From the NCBI GenBank assembly GCA_013396755.1, contig VWZF01004020.1:310001-374000 (forward strand): DNA of 64,000 nt, written 5' to 3'. The notes beneath the pieces were generated by a model, which made no database searches, had not been told where the DNA came from, and saw only the letters and a program-made list of their open reading frames with translations. Origin of the DNA: Sclerurus mexicanus (lineage: Eukaryota > Chordata > Aves > Passeriformes > Furnariidae). The position numbers were made by a program, and so were the translations under genes. Position 1 is the first letter of the stretch. Each line of letters opens with the position of its first letter. This document shows positions 34,501 to 45,225 of the stretch, one piece after another.

Positions 34501-37500
34501 CCCTCTGTCATGTCCTTTCTATTCTGTGGATGTCAGTGGAGGATTTAATAAAACACTGCTTGAGTTCACTCTCTCACCCTGAGATCTTGGTGCAACTTTG
34601 CACTTGGCATCTTTATAAATAAATCATCAGCTTTGACAGATGAATCACCTATTGTTTGAGGTGGGCAGAATATTTTAACGCCATCTAAGTTAAAAATTAT
34701 CTTTAAATGCTTGGGTTTTATTTTTGACCTGCTGCAATTACAATTTATGTCCAAGGAGGTATAAAGAAGAAATAGGACAAAAAGTCTTGCTGAGCTGCAG
34801 CTGCAATAGAGACACACACATCCTTGGCATTTTTATTATTCATGACTTGTGGCGTAACCATAGGATGGAGGAGTTGCATTCTTTGGCAGCTCAGGTCTGG
34901 GCATTGCTGAAACACAGGACTGAAACGACCCAAAGATTTTACCTAACAAGAAATAACAAATGTAGATATGTAGTGGAGCACAGGGGAGCAGCAAAATGTC
35001 AGGATGCTTAGAGATATTTGTGTGCCCAGAACTTACCTCTATTTCTAGCTGTACTACTGGCCATTTGAAAGCTGTCCTTGCTCCCTGCAGACCTTGCCAT
35101 GAAACACTCCTGGAGGTAGTCTCACTTGCAGCACAGCTACCTCAATATTGGTCAGCATGGTGGGCCACAGACATCTTGTATGCACATCTGAGCCTGCTGT
35201 AATACCCTTACTTATGATATTTTAGGAGTTCTCTCTGTGGTATTAAGAACATGGAATTGAGGATTTGCTGATCCTTTTTGGCAAAGAGTCTTTTTGGCTC
35301 TTCTTTGAGACCTTTGGGCTCAGCACTGCACTGGGAGACATCCAAGGTTTTTCTTTACTCTCTTTTTGGGAGTAGGACCTCCAGGAGCAGTCATGCATCT
35401 CATTCCACACTCAAAATAGCAAAACTCTTTCTGTGGAAAAGTAAACTCTCATAATTCCTGAGGAAATAAATGCTACTGAATAGTGCTGTGTGGGCTTCAG
35501 TACCATGCATATGATGGGGAGGATATGCTTCAAAATACAAAAGAAAGACTTCAAAGATTGTTTAATAAAAAAGTTAGTGAATGGGATAGATGAAACAGGA
35601 GTAAAAGCATTTCTATAGTCCATTACCACCTACTTCGCTGAGGGCAGGTTGAGAGGCAGGACTGGCTGCACTGGGAGGGCAGAAACACATCAAGGTGCTG
35701 GACATACAGGTGTCTGGAACTGCAGGGTTCATGGCTCAAATGGGATGTCTATATGCTCATTGAATCCCACGGAACATACTTTGGGGAGTTTACTACACAC
35801 AAATGTTTTAAACAAAGGGAGGGGATGAGGGGTGAGCCTGCAGGCATCTTTCCTGGGAACTGTACTCTTGTATTTAGTAACTTGAGCAAAACTTTGCTGT
35901 GAGCATTTGCATTGCTAGATGAAACACACTTGCTGAAACCATTTTTCTACTGCACTCTAATTCCTCATATCCCTTGTCAGGACTGTTTCCGGTTTGATAC
36001 TCACAAAATGTTGCTAGCTGGTGATTGCTACTTGAGGGAAAGGACAGATGATTTTATAGTTCAAAACAACTGTTTCACAGGATTTGCTAAAATCAAGTTT
36101 TGTTCCCAGCTACCTTTTCCAATCATACAATTTTGTATGTTGTCTTTTTTTTTAATGTTTTTGGCATCTTATTTCAGAGTAGATTTAAACCCTGAATTTA
36201 CCAGAACTTGGATACATTTGTATTTTAAGTCTACGTTGGTCTTTTTAACAGTGGTTACAGCATTTGTCAGGTCATATTTACAGAGTTTTAAAACATACCT
36301 TCTCTCCTGGGCCAGACATAAGCTATATGGTTCAGGGACTTTGTTGCTCTATGTTTACATTCTGTTGACCTCAATGGCACGCTATCCTGACGGATCTTTG
36401 CTACTTTTGTGCTAGAAAAAATACTGTCATCCTGTAAGTGCCAAATGTCTTTAAGATGTCTTTAAGATGAGTCCGTAAGTGCTTGAAGCATAAGAGCTTG
36501 GATATTATATTACAATTATGTTCTAATGGCATAGTATAGGGAACACTCCTAAGAAGACTCTTGCTCTCACATGGTTGGAAATTTCCCTGGAAATGCTAGT
36601 AAGGCTTTATTTTCTGAAAGGCAAAGTCCACATATGAATTCTCTCCCATCAAGGACAAACTCCAGCATTGCTCCCATTTCAAACGTTTAGCCTCTGCAAG
36701 TAACCTCCAATTAGATACATCAGTGATGTATGAAGAGTTTTTGTTGCTACATTTTCTTTTGACAGTAACTCCAAAAAAGGGGCTTTTTCAGAGTAGGAAA
36801 ATTGTTTCAATCCTCTTTTCATTCAGTTTTGTGGTCTCTTTCTTCATTTCAGTGATTAAGGACTTGGCAGGGCTGGACTTCTCTTTTGGTTTGGAAGATA
36901 GCTTTGGTTTGGAACATCCAAAAATAAATTACGTCCAAAAGTTTCCTCTTTGTCTGCTGTGATTTCAAAGCAATTTTCATGGCTCAGTTCAGGGCTGCCT
37001 AATAGAAGAAAATGGAAGAATAATTACTGCCTGCAGAGCTTCTAGCACAGCAGTTATTTAACTAGCTGCAAAATAATTTAAGGTACAGGCAAATTTCTTG
37101 TTCCCTGAAGAACTGTATACTTTGAGCCAAACATTTTTCCTTGCACTAGGCACATAGTTCCTGTGGCAGTCAGGCAGCAGGCATGGCCCCAGCACACAAG
37201 GCATACTAGCAAGGGCACTGTGGGCGTTCCTGCCTGTCTGACATGTGAAGCTCATCCCTGTCAACGCTGCCTGGTGTGCTGGGTGTTGTGGCTCCCCATT
37301 GCTTCTGGAAATCTTATCCTTTCCAACACTCCCACTGCCCAAAAAAAAAAAAAAAATCAGATTGCTCTTCCCTCTGTGAAACCCACAGCTCTGACTAGGT
37401 TCAGATCTCAACCTGGGCCCTGGCTGTGCCAAGCATACCAAAGGTGGCTGTAATGGAACGGCCAAGTTTTCCTGCTCATGCAGGGAATATTTTGCAATAG

Positions 37501-38440
37501 ACACCTCAACACAGGGCCTAGGCAGCATGGAGATCTACAAGTGGACTATGTCAGATGTCACAGCTTGCAGAACATCTTCTGGTTTACAGACATAGTCAAA
37601 GAAAACACCACAAAACAAACTCATGACTGAAGTTCTTGTTGGGTATAAAACTTTACATAAATAGGTGCATGATTTATTCTGTTGATTAAAAATAACTATT
37701 TATTTAAATTAGAATTAAACATTTATATGCACATCTGTAAATTTTCAGATGTAGTATTATCCCAGAGACTTTATTTTAGTTAAAAGCCAAAATCCTTGTC
37801 ATACAAGTAAAGAAAAAGCCACTTAGTGGTAGTAATTAAAAGTTACGTAAACTTTCAGCACATTAACAAAACTACATGTTTTGGAAATAGGGGGCTCATG
37901 GCAAGTCCATATGGAGTTGGTTGAGTGTGGCGTCCTAGAGGCTCTGAGGGCATGCTTGCAGTGACAGGTATGTGAAGACCTGGCCAAGCCTTCTCCTAGC
38001 TATAGGCTGACCATCTCTGGTCGGAAAGCCAAATGTGGGAGGATTTATTTGGGGCAGTCAGAGCGCTACTACACAGCTTCTGGACTGCAGTGGTCTTGCA
38101 ACTGGAAGAGTCAATGCTGAAGCATTTCAAACTCAGCTTCTGTCTCAGTTCTGGTTACCATCTGTGTCCTTGTGTGATTCAGGGAGTCAAAAGCTGCAGG
38201 CTGTCAAGTTTAGGCTATGGGGGAGTTTACTTGAATGGAAAGTGTTTTGTGGGTGGGAACATGAGACACACCATCCACAGCACAGGTTTCTGCTGGTGCT
38301 TTTGGTGTCCCAGGAAGTGCCATTATCCCAGTAAAGACATCAATGAATTGTGTTTTCCAGAAGAGAGACATTTTGTTAACACTTGTGCAGTCTTGTATGT
38401 AAAACCTTACATTCTACTTCTGATTAGGGAACATCTTAAG
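25596..38440. other. Long intergenic stretch, no gene recognised
   Basis: About 12.8 kb without a convincing exon on either strand. The longest open frames (for example 35912-36415, 167 codons, and 37058-37528 minus, 156 codons) lack domains and have compositions expected from AT-rich or random sequence. A CCAAT/TATATAA/GGGGCGG cluster lies at 29246-29272. Purine runs occur near 37340 (poly-A). Confidence 0.5.
29246..29272 (+). promoter_or_regulatory. TATA-like and GC-box cluster, function unknown
   Basis: CCAAT (29246-29250), TATATAA (29254-29260) and GGGGCGG (29266-29272) fall within 27 bases. The spacing is not that of a textbook promoter, in which CCAAT and GC boxes lie upstream of TATA. 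No gene follows on the plus strand. Confidence 0.2.
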
Positions 38441-38444
38441 GGGC

Positions 38445-39040
38445 TGTTGTGGCTTAACCCCAGCCAGCAACCAAGCCCCATACAGGTGCTCACTCACTCC
38501 CCCACCAACAGGATTGGGGAGAGAATTGGAAGTGCAAAAGAGAACTCAGAGATTGAGATAAAGACAGTGTAGTAGGGAAAGCAAAAGCCACACACACAAG
38601 CAAAGAAAAACAAATAATTAATTCACTGTTTTCCATGGGCAGGCAGGTGTTCAGCCTTCTCCAGGAGAGCAGGGCCCTATCACCTGTAAATGGTGACTTG
38701 GGAAGAAAAATGCCATCCCTACAAATGTTCCCCTCTCTTCCTCCTTCTTCTTCCCAGCTTCATATACTGAGCATGATGCCATATGGTGTGGAATGTCCCT
38801 TTGGTCAGTTTGGGTCACCTGTCCTGGCTGTGTCTCTTCCCAGCCTCCCATGCACCCCCCTCCCTCCTTGCCAGCATGGCAGTACAAAAAGCAGAGAAGG
38901 CCTTTGCTCTGTGTGAGCACTGCTCAGCAATAACAAACACAGCTCTATGTTATAAACCCTGTGTTCAGCACAAATCCAAAACATAGTTCCATACTAGCCA
39001 CTGCAAAGAAATTTAACTCTACCCCAGCTGAAGGGGCACA
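38445..39040. mobile_element. ERV-type LTR (probably solo or remnant)
   Basis: It begins TGTTGTGGCTTAACCCCAGC and ends near ACCCCAGCTGAAGGGGCACA, which I recognise as the edges of a widespread avian endogenous-retrovirus LTR of about 0.6 kb. Internal landmarks are GCAGGCAGGTGTTCAGCC near 38639, CTTCATATACTGAGCATGA (TATA-like) near 38758, and GAGCACTGCTCAGCAATAAC near 38916. No gag, pol or env remnant was recognised next to it. The LTR's own orientation is not certain, and open frames in it (for example 38635-38916) are not genes. Boundaries are tentative. Confidence 0.75.
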
Positions 39041-39300
39041 TTCCACCCCTTATTCCATACCATTTACATCATGCCCAGGTCCCACACTATTCAATACAAC
39101 TGTATTACCCACCACCCCTCTTCTCCTTCTTTGCTATAATACACAAGTATCGTTCCCTTAGTCTATGGGCCACCCCTGAAAAAAAGTGCATAAAATGTTC
39201 ACAAGATGTCTGTTGAATTCATTTAGTACATGACTGGTTTCCATCTGTTCTGGTGGTCACTTGGGACAAGAGAGGTGCTGCATTGTGTAGAGTTACTGGG
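39041..39300. mobile_element. Possible further ERV-derived sequence after the LTR
   Basis: The C-rich stretch after the LTR (TTCCACCCCTTATTCCATACC, then GTTCTGGTGGTCACTTGGGAC near 39248) has the look of sequence that accompanies this LTR family. I cannot place it on a consensus, and no coding remnant is visible. The family assignment is from memory of the repeat type. Confidence 0.35.
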
Positions 39301-42300
39301 CACCAACTCAGCTCAGGTCTCAACCTGAATGATGTTAAATGTAAAAAATAATTATAATTTGTGAGAAACTGTTTTGTTTCATTTCTCCAAATTCAGTTTG
39401 TAGTCATTCCATATTGTGAGCACTTATGGAATACTAAGGAGCTACTATTTAATTTGGTAAGAATAAATTGCATCTTCTCCCACTGCCTACCCTTAAAATA
39501 AAAAGACTTACAAAGAAACATCCTTTCCGCTGATTATTTTTGAAGACTGGTGGGATCTTTAATTTTTAAAGTGTTTCCAAGTTGTCTTTGTCCAACTATC
39601 AGATGATTTCACTCACTATATAATATGCCTGTGATAGAAGATGCAATTTTTCTGTACATCAAAGAGTGAACCAAGTTACTAAAATTAAGCAAGTTACCCA
39701 AGATTTTATGTTGTGTTAATACAGTAATTCTTTTCCTTTTCCTAACCCCTAAGTGTAAACTTGATGTAAACCTGTACTTATTCTATAGTTGTACAAGCAT
39801 TAGGTATTTATGTGTCTAGCCACTAAATAAACCTATGTCAATATATAGCACAGGCTATTCAAATGAGAATGGACAGCACTGAAAGAATAGTCACGAGCAA
39901 AATAAATAAATAGAAAAACTAAATAAACAAACAGAAATCAACTTGTGTTAGGAGTGACTTTGACTAACAACTCAGACCTGCCCTTGCAGAGCATTACGTC
40001 ACGGTGTTGGTCAAAGGTTCCTGTCTTGCTCAGACATTTCTGTTGGTGGTTTTCTTTTTTTCAGTCCTCTGCTTCATTTAAGAGAGTTATGTTGGGAGGG
40101 TAAATTGATTAGTATAATTGTTCATTAATACACTCTTACTTAATGTGCTTTTAGAGGTTATATTCTTCAGAATGATGATAAATTATAGTAGCTCCAATTA
40201 ATGTCACTGCAGCTAAAGGGATGTCAGCATTTCTATTAATATGGTGCAATTTTCTGGGGTTTCATAATGAAGCTATAAAAAATTGCTGAAACTTAAGATA
40301 CAATTTTCCAGTGTATTTTATGCACACAATATTCCCTTGAATCTGGTGTAATCAATAGATATATTGAATCTAATAAGATAAAAATAGAGTAGAGATAATC
40401 TACTGAGTATACAGAACCCAACTTATAGAAATTAAAGTATATTAAGGGGAATACACTACTTTCTCTTCAGGTTAAAACAAGTGCATTTGCAAAAAACATT
40501 TTGCTCAGAGGGCATCTTGCACTTGGGGCTGGTGTCTTTATCATGATTTCTGCTGCCTTCTGCCCCAGTCCAGCTCTCTCATTCTCTGCACCTAATAGCC
40601 CCTGATGTATGGTTAACTTGGTGTAGCAGAACAGCGTTGAATTTCTTAAGATGTGTTCTTGGAGGAGCTCAGAAGGAGCTTGCACACAAAGGCAGCTGAC
40701 CTTGGAATAAAAATAATCAATTTAACATTAAAATCAGATTCCATCCTAAGGAGTCAAAGGTAGAAAATGCTGCCCCACCTTTAAAAATTGTGCTGATTTT
40801 GAATATTTTAGTATCAGATACTTAGTTGAACAACAAAGATAACTCTAAAGCACTTAGATTACAGCAAAAAAAAGGGGATGAGAAACAAGCTAATTATATT
40901 AGCCTGACATACTGAAGTCTTTCAAAGGTACTGCCAAAGAAGTTAGAAAAACTTATTTTTCTCACAAAAGGAACATACAGAGAGAGAATGTTTATTTAAT
41001 AGGTCTTTTTATGTATTTTTCTCATCAGATTAAAGATAATGAAAATAGTAAGGGACTTGTACTAACTGGTTAGTGCAGTATGTCAGCACCAAAGAACCAA
41101 GGAGCTGTTACTTGAATTCAGATGCAAGTTCTGCAGGAAAAAAAATGTCTGCTGGGTAACAGCCTGCCTGATCTGATAACTGAGAATGACAACAGGATGG
41201 ACTATGCAGAAAGGGGCAATCAAGATACTCCACTTACAAAACAATCCATTTGGTATCTCCTGTCTTCCTGAGTATGGAATGGCTTTCTGAAATCATGACA
41301 AAACATTGATGAATAGGCACATGCACTGTTATAGCAGTTGATCTCAAGGTAATGAGACACACAAAATTCCTAGTTATATTGTGATCCTGTCAACTATGAG
41401 TGTATTCTAAAAACAGAAATACTAAGAACAAAGAAAACAGAAGGAGACAAGGTAAGATGAGCTCAGAGCCTCACAACAGCATTGTTTTCATACACCAAGG
41501 AATAAAGTATTTATTGACTTTGGTCAGAGTTCAAGGGCCTCACATCATCTCAGTCCCTTTCTTCACTGTTTCTTTTTCTGTATTCCCTTTATCTTTCTTA
41601 TCATCTAAGGGATTAATGGACTTCTCCTTTATTTTCCTATTTTATTTTGCATATACAGAAAAGTAAGATGTGCCACACAATCCATGTGATATCAACGGTC
41701 TGCTGCACCCAAGATACTTGTAGATGAATGTAGGTATTAGAAATACAACCGGGTGGAGACTTTGTTGTTTGACTTTAAAATAGTGCTAGTCATAATTTTC
41801 TAGTTCTACTAATCACTGGAATACAAAATTAGAGAGACCTAAAGCATACACATGTACAGAATATTAAAGGCTAGGGTGGTTTTTTGTTTTTTTTCCCCGA
41901 TGGAGTTGTGCCTAAAGACCCAGATATAAAAATTATAGCCCTTGGACTGAGAAGCCTACAGTTTGAACAACTAGCTCAGAAAACTCAGGCTTTGATCAGC
42001 AGTAGAGTGAGGATACCTCTGAAGAGAGACATGTTTGAAACATGTCAGGAAAAAATTCTCCTGGTTCCCTGGGGTAGTATGCAGTCTCGTTGTTCTATTA
42101 TCCTCCTGTTGGCACTTTGCAGTTCAAAGGAAGATAATGATGTTACTTCTGTCTGAAACAGGAAAAAAGAAAAAAAAAAAAGAGAGAGAAAATGGGAAAT
42201 GCTATCAGGTTGTACTGAAATGTGTCTCTTTTTGGGAAATAATTCGTAGGTGCTTTCAGAGCAAGATTATAAAAATGGGGACCTTGGACTTTACACACAC

Positions 42301-43970
42301 AGATTTGAAATGGGATATACTAGCTCTCCTATCCTGCTTATCAGCTTGACTGCAGCTTTTAGCAATCAAAGTTATTGCTACCTGATAGCGGTCTTGGGTA
42401 ACCTCTGTGAAATGAGTAATCCCCTCAGTGCAGCCTGCAAAAGAAAGGGCTTTTTTCCATGTAGGATTTCCCTGCATTAGGCAAGACAATGCAGTGCTTT
42501 GGGATCTCTGTCCCCACACTGCTACTACATACCCAGCAGTGAAATGACAATTTCCATCTGTGCTGACTCTTGAGTGGGCACTGTGTGCGATGGATTTTTA
42601 TGTCTCCTGAACTGTATGAAAAGCAGCTGGGTTACGTCTGGATTCTGGGTTTTCAGTATTTGGGTGTTTTGTCATCATTTGACATTGAAAATCCAGTACG
42701 CAGAGGGAAATGCATGGGATGGGGCAGAGAAGCCATCTGTTCAGTCAAGAGCAGCAAGGCAGCAGGCAGGAAACAAGTGGTGCTCCTCTAACCACAAGCA
42801 CTATGTTTGCAGTACATACCACAGGTTTTTCAGTGTAATGTAAATAAATAGGTATAAACACAAACCATAGCTTTCCAACAAATCCAGCCTACTGCTCCAT
42901 GTTGCCTTACACTTAGACACTGATAGGTATCGATATCCATAGTTTTAGTGTTTGTCATTCATGAGTTGCAATTCTCAATAGACTCAAAACTTCAGTCATC
43001 ACAACATTTTTTACACACTATTATTAAGTAAGAACAATTAATGACTTAATGCAATACTTTGGATTATGCATATCAAGTATGAATTAACTATTTTGCACTG
43101 AATCACCCAGGAAATCTATGGAATGATCCCAACTAGGCATCTTCACTTTTGGGGCTTCTTTGAAAAATGCACACTATCTGCAAGGCCCTTCATCGTGCAA
43201 TACAGAAACAAAAGACCCATGTACTGCACAGATCAAAGGTTGAGGAAAAAATCTTAAATGCAGTTTGAATTATCAACACAGAAATTTGCAGGTGGCATGT
43301 TTTGTTTCTTTGAGGCATCTCTTTTTTCCTTCAGGGAAATAGTGAAGTATGGGGAAATATCAAAGTTAGGTTAGGCTAAAATGCTTGCAATCATTGTTTA
43401 CTCTTGTTATCTGTAGTGCTTCATAAACCCATGAGCTCTATATTGGTAAGAAAAAAGTCTTTTGAAGACAAATCTTCCTCATTTCACGTTGCTACCAATT
43501 TCTGTTCACCTGGAGATACAGAATAAGAATGTTGCCACGCCTGAGCTTTCTTCTTTCTGCTAGCTAAAAAATTCTGCACCTCCTTTCCTGCAGACTGCTG
43601 GCCTTTGCTATTAAGGTGGTGAGGTACTCAGTGTCGGGAATGCATCTAACCTTGAAAATGTTTTTGGCTGGATGGCTGAGGCCTGAGGAATTACTCAGCT
43701 AGAGTTTCTCTCTGATATTGCCGAGACTTCAGACTAATGCTTACTGAGATAAATACGGGCCACGTGTTCAGCAGCCTCACAGTACAGGTGAGTGTGGATT
43801 ACTAGCCTGAGCAAACATGAATAAATTCATTCCAAGATTGCAAATGTGGCAATGAATTAATTAGCATGAGCTAAATATTTTACTGAGGTTTATGTCTGTT
43901 CACACGTTGAAAATGACTGCAGACACGCAGCATCCAGCACATTTTTATTTATTCATACTGTCCCTTTCTT
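39301..43970. other. Intergenic stretch upstream of UTRN, no gene seen
   Basis: AT-rich sequence with a purine-rich tract at 42165-42190. It may include distal UTRN control elements, but none is recognisable. Confidence 0.5.
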
Positions 43971-44361
43971 GCCCGGCTGAAACGCACACAGGACTTATCG
44001 CTGCCAAGCGAGCCCCTGAGATGAGGCACGGCCAGGTAGAGCTGTTTCCTGCTGTTGTGTTTGTATATGTCCTAAATGTCCTAAACGCGCCTCAAATTTT
44101 GTCACGCTCCCTGACTTCGATGACCGCGGGGAGCGGCGAGACTCTGAAGTGCCGCCGCGCGACCGGGCTTATGTGCGGGGGGAAAAAGGTGCAGGAAGGG
44201 CGGCGGGAGCGCACAGGTGCGGCCAGGAAGGCCCAAGGGGAGAGGAGAGGAGGAGCGGGCAACACCGCCGGGTCCCGCGCTTGCTCGGGCGGTGTCGCGG
44301 GAGCCGCGGGGCCGCCGCCCGCGGGCGCGGAGCGGGGGCGCGGCCGGGACTCGCTCCGCTC

Positions 44362-44539
44362 NNNNNNNNNNNNNNNNNNNNNNNNNNNNNNNNNNNNNNN
44401 NNNNNNNNNNNNNNNNNNNNNNNNNNNNNNNNNNNNNNNNNNNNNNNNNNNNNNNNNNNNNNNNNNNNNNNNNNNNNNNNNNNNNNNNNNNNNNNNNNNN
44501 NNNNNNNNNNNNNNNNNNNNNNNNNNNNNNNNNNNNNNN
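44362..44539. other. Assembly gap (178 N)
   Basis: A run of N inside the UTRN CpG island, flanked on both sides by extremely GC-rich sequence. Confidence 0.99.
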
Positions 44540-45025
44540 CGGGGCCTGTCCCGCGGGGATCGGCTTCCCCCACCCGGGAGAGGGGCTGCGTGTCTTCTCC
44601 CACACGTGGCTGTCCGGGGGGAGCGCGCCTGCCGGTACCCCCTTCGCCGCTGGCACACGCCCCAGCCCGACGGGAGCGGAGCTCCCCGCGCTGCCACCCG
44701 CTGGAGCCGGGCTGTCCGGCTCGGTGCCAGCTGGGTGACGGGTGGTGGCGGTGGTGTCGCGGCAAGGGCCGTGCCCTGCCCCTCTGAGGGTCACGGGCGG
44801 GCGCGGCGCGCCCTGTCGCCCAAGGGTGCCTTGAAGCTTGGCTTTCCCTGCTGGGGATTGAACTGGCCCGGCAGCGCGTTCTGGACCATCTCACTCTTTA
44901 AGTGCCGTGAGGTGTCCCGCGGCAGGGGCACAGCGAGGGGCCGATCGGCTGCCCCGCTACGCGTGGCCATGGCCAGCAAGCCGCGGTCCCTGCCATCGCA
45001 CGCGGAGTCACACCTGGCATAGCCC

Positions 45026-45067
45026 ATGGAGTTACCGTGCCTCTCTGCCCCTGGTCCTCTGCTCTAG
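45026..45067 (+). other. Upstream ORF candidate 5' of UTRN
   Basis: ATG at 45026 opens 13 codons and ends at TAG 45065-45067. That stop overlaps the putative splice acceptor, so this ORF exists only in transcripts that read through the acceptor. Confidence 0.3.
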
Positions 45068-45087
45068 GTGCTGAGCCGGGGCCCTCC

Positions 45088-45114
45088 ATGGGAGCCTTCT
45101 GCCCACGGACTTAG
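45088..45114 (+). other. Short upstream ORF in UTRN 5' UTR
   Basis: ATG at 45088 followed by eight codons (MGAFCPRT) and TAG. It ends 32 bases before the UTRN start. It has T at -3, a weaker context than the main ATG. Confidence 0.45.
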
Positions 45115-45146
45115 GCTCCGCCCGTGGCGTACCCCAGCCCACGAAC

Positions 45147-45225
45147 ATGGCCCGTGTCTCCGACCCGGAGGAAGGACCTGGCGGGGGGCACAGCGAGTTC
45201 AGCGATATCATTAAGTCCAGATCAG
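45147..45225 (+). CDS. UTRN: Utrophin, first coding exon (A-type N-terminus)
   Basis: Utrophin is the autosomal relative of dystrophin. It links F-actin to the dystroglycan complex at the membrane, notably at neuromuscular junctions and in epithelia. This exon encodes 26 residues plus one base (phase 1). The end EFSDIIKSRS matches human utrophin exactly at the same exon junction, and the trailing G would start the next codon (Asp in human). The first 16 residues (MARVSDPEEGPGGGHS) differ from human but keep the length. The start ATG has A at -3 and G at +4, a strong initiation context. The actin-binding calponin-homology domains lie in later exons outside the window. Position and strand after STX11 match human 6q24. 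The call rests on a short match plus synteny. Confidence 0.88.

Larger units (their letters stand above)
45068..45225 (+). other. UTRN: UTRN exon carrying the start codon (exon 2A-like)
   Basis: A candidate acceptor (CTGGTCCTCTGCTCTAG, ending at 45067) and a strong donor (TCAG then GTAAGC, GT at 45226-45227) delimit a 158-bp exon. The donor is secure because it lies at the conserved first coding junction of utrophin. The acceptor is a guess: if it is wrong, the exon begins further upstream in the island. The exon's 5' UTR part has an upstream ATG at 45088 with a stop eight codons later. Confidence 0.6.

Noticed and set aside
35912..36415. 167-codon intergenic plus-strand frame
   Set aside because: It has hydrophobic stretches that could suggest a membrane protein, but no recognisable family, splice context or CpG signal. 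It is likely chance in AT-rich DNA.
38033..38572. 179-codon frame before and into the ERV LTR
   Set aside because: Its last third is LTR sequence and the rest has no recognisable domain.
43892..45022. 376-codon frame and overlapping minus-strand frames across the second gap
   Set aside because: They are open because of N bases and CpG-island composition. They are out of frame with the UTRN start, and no family similarity was seen.
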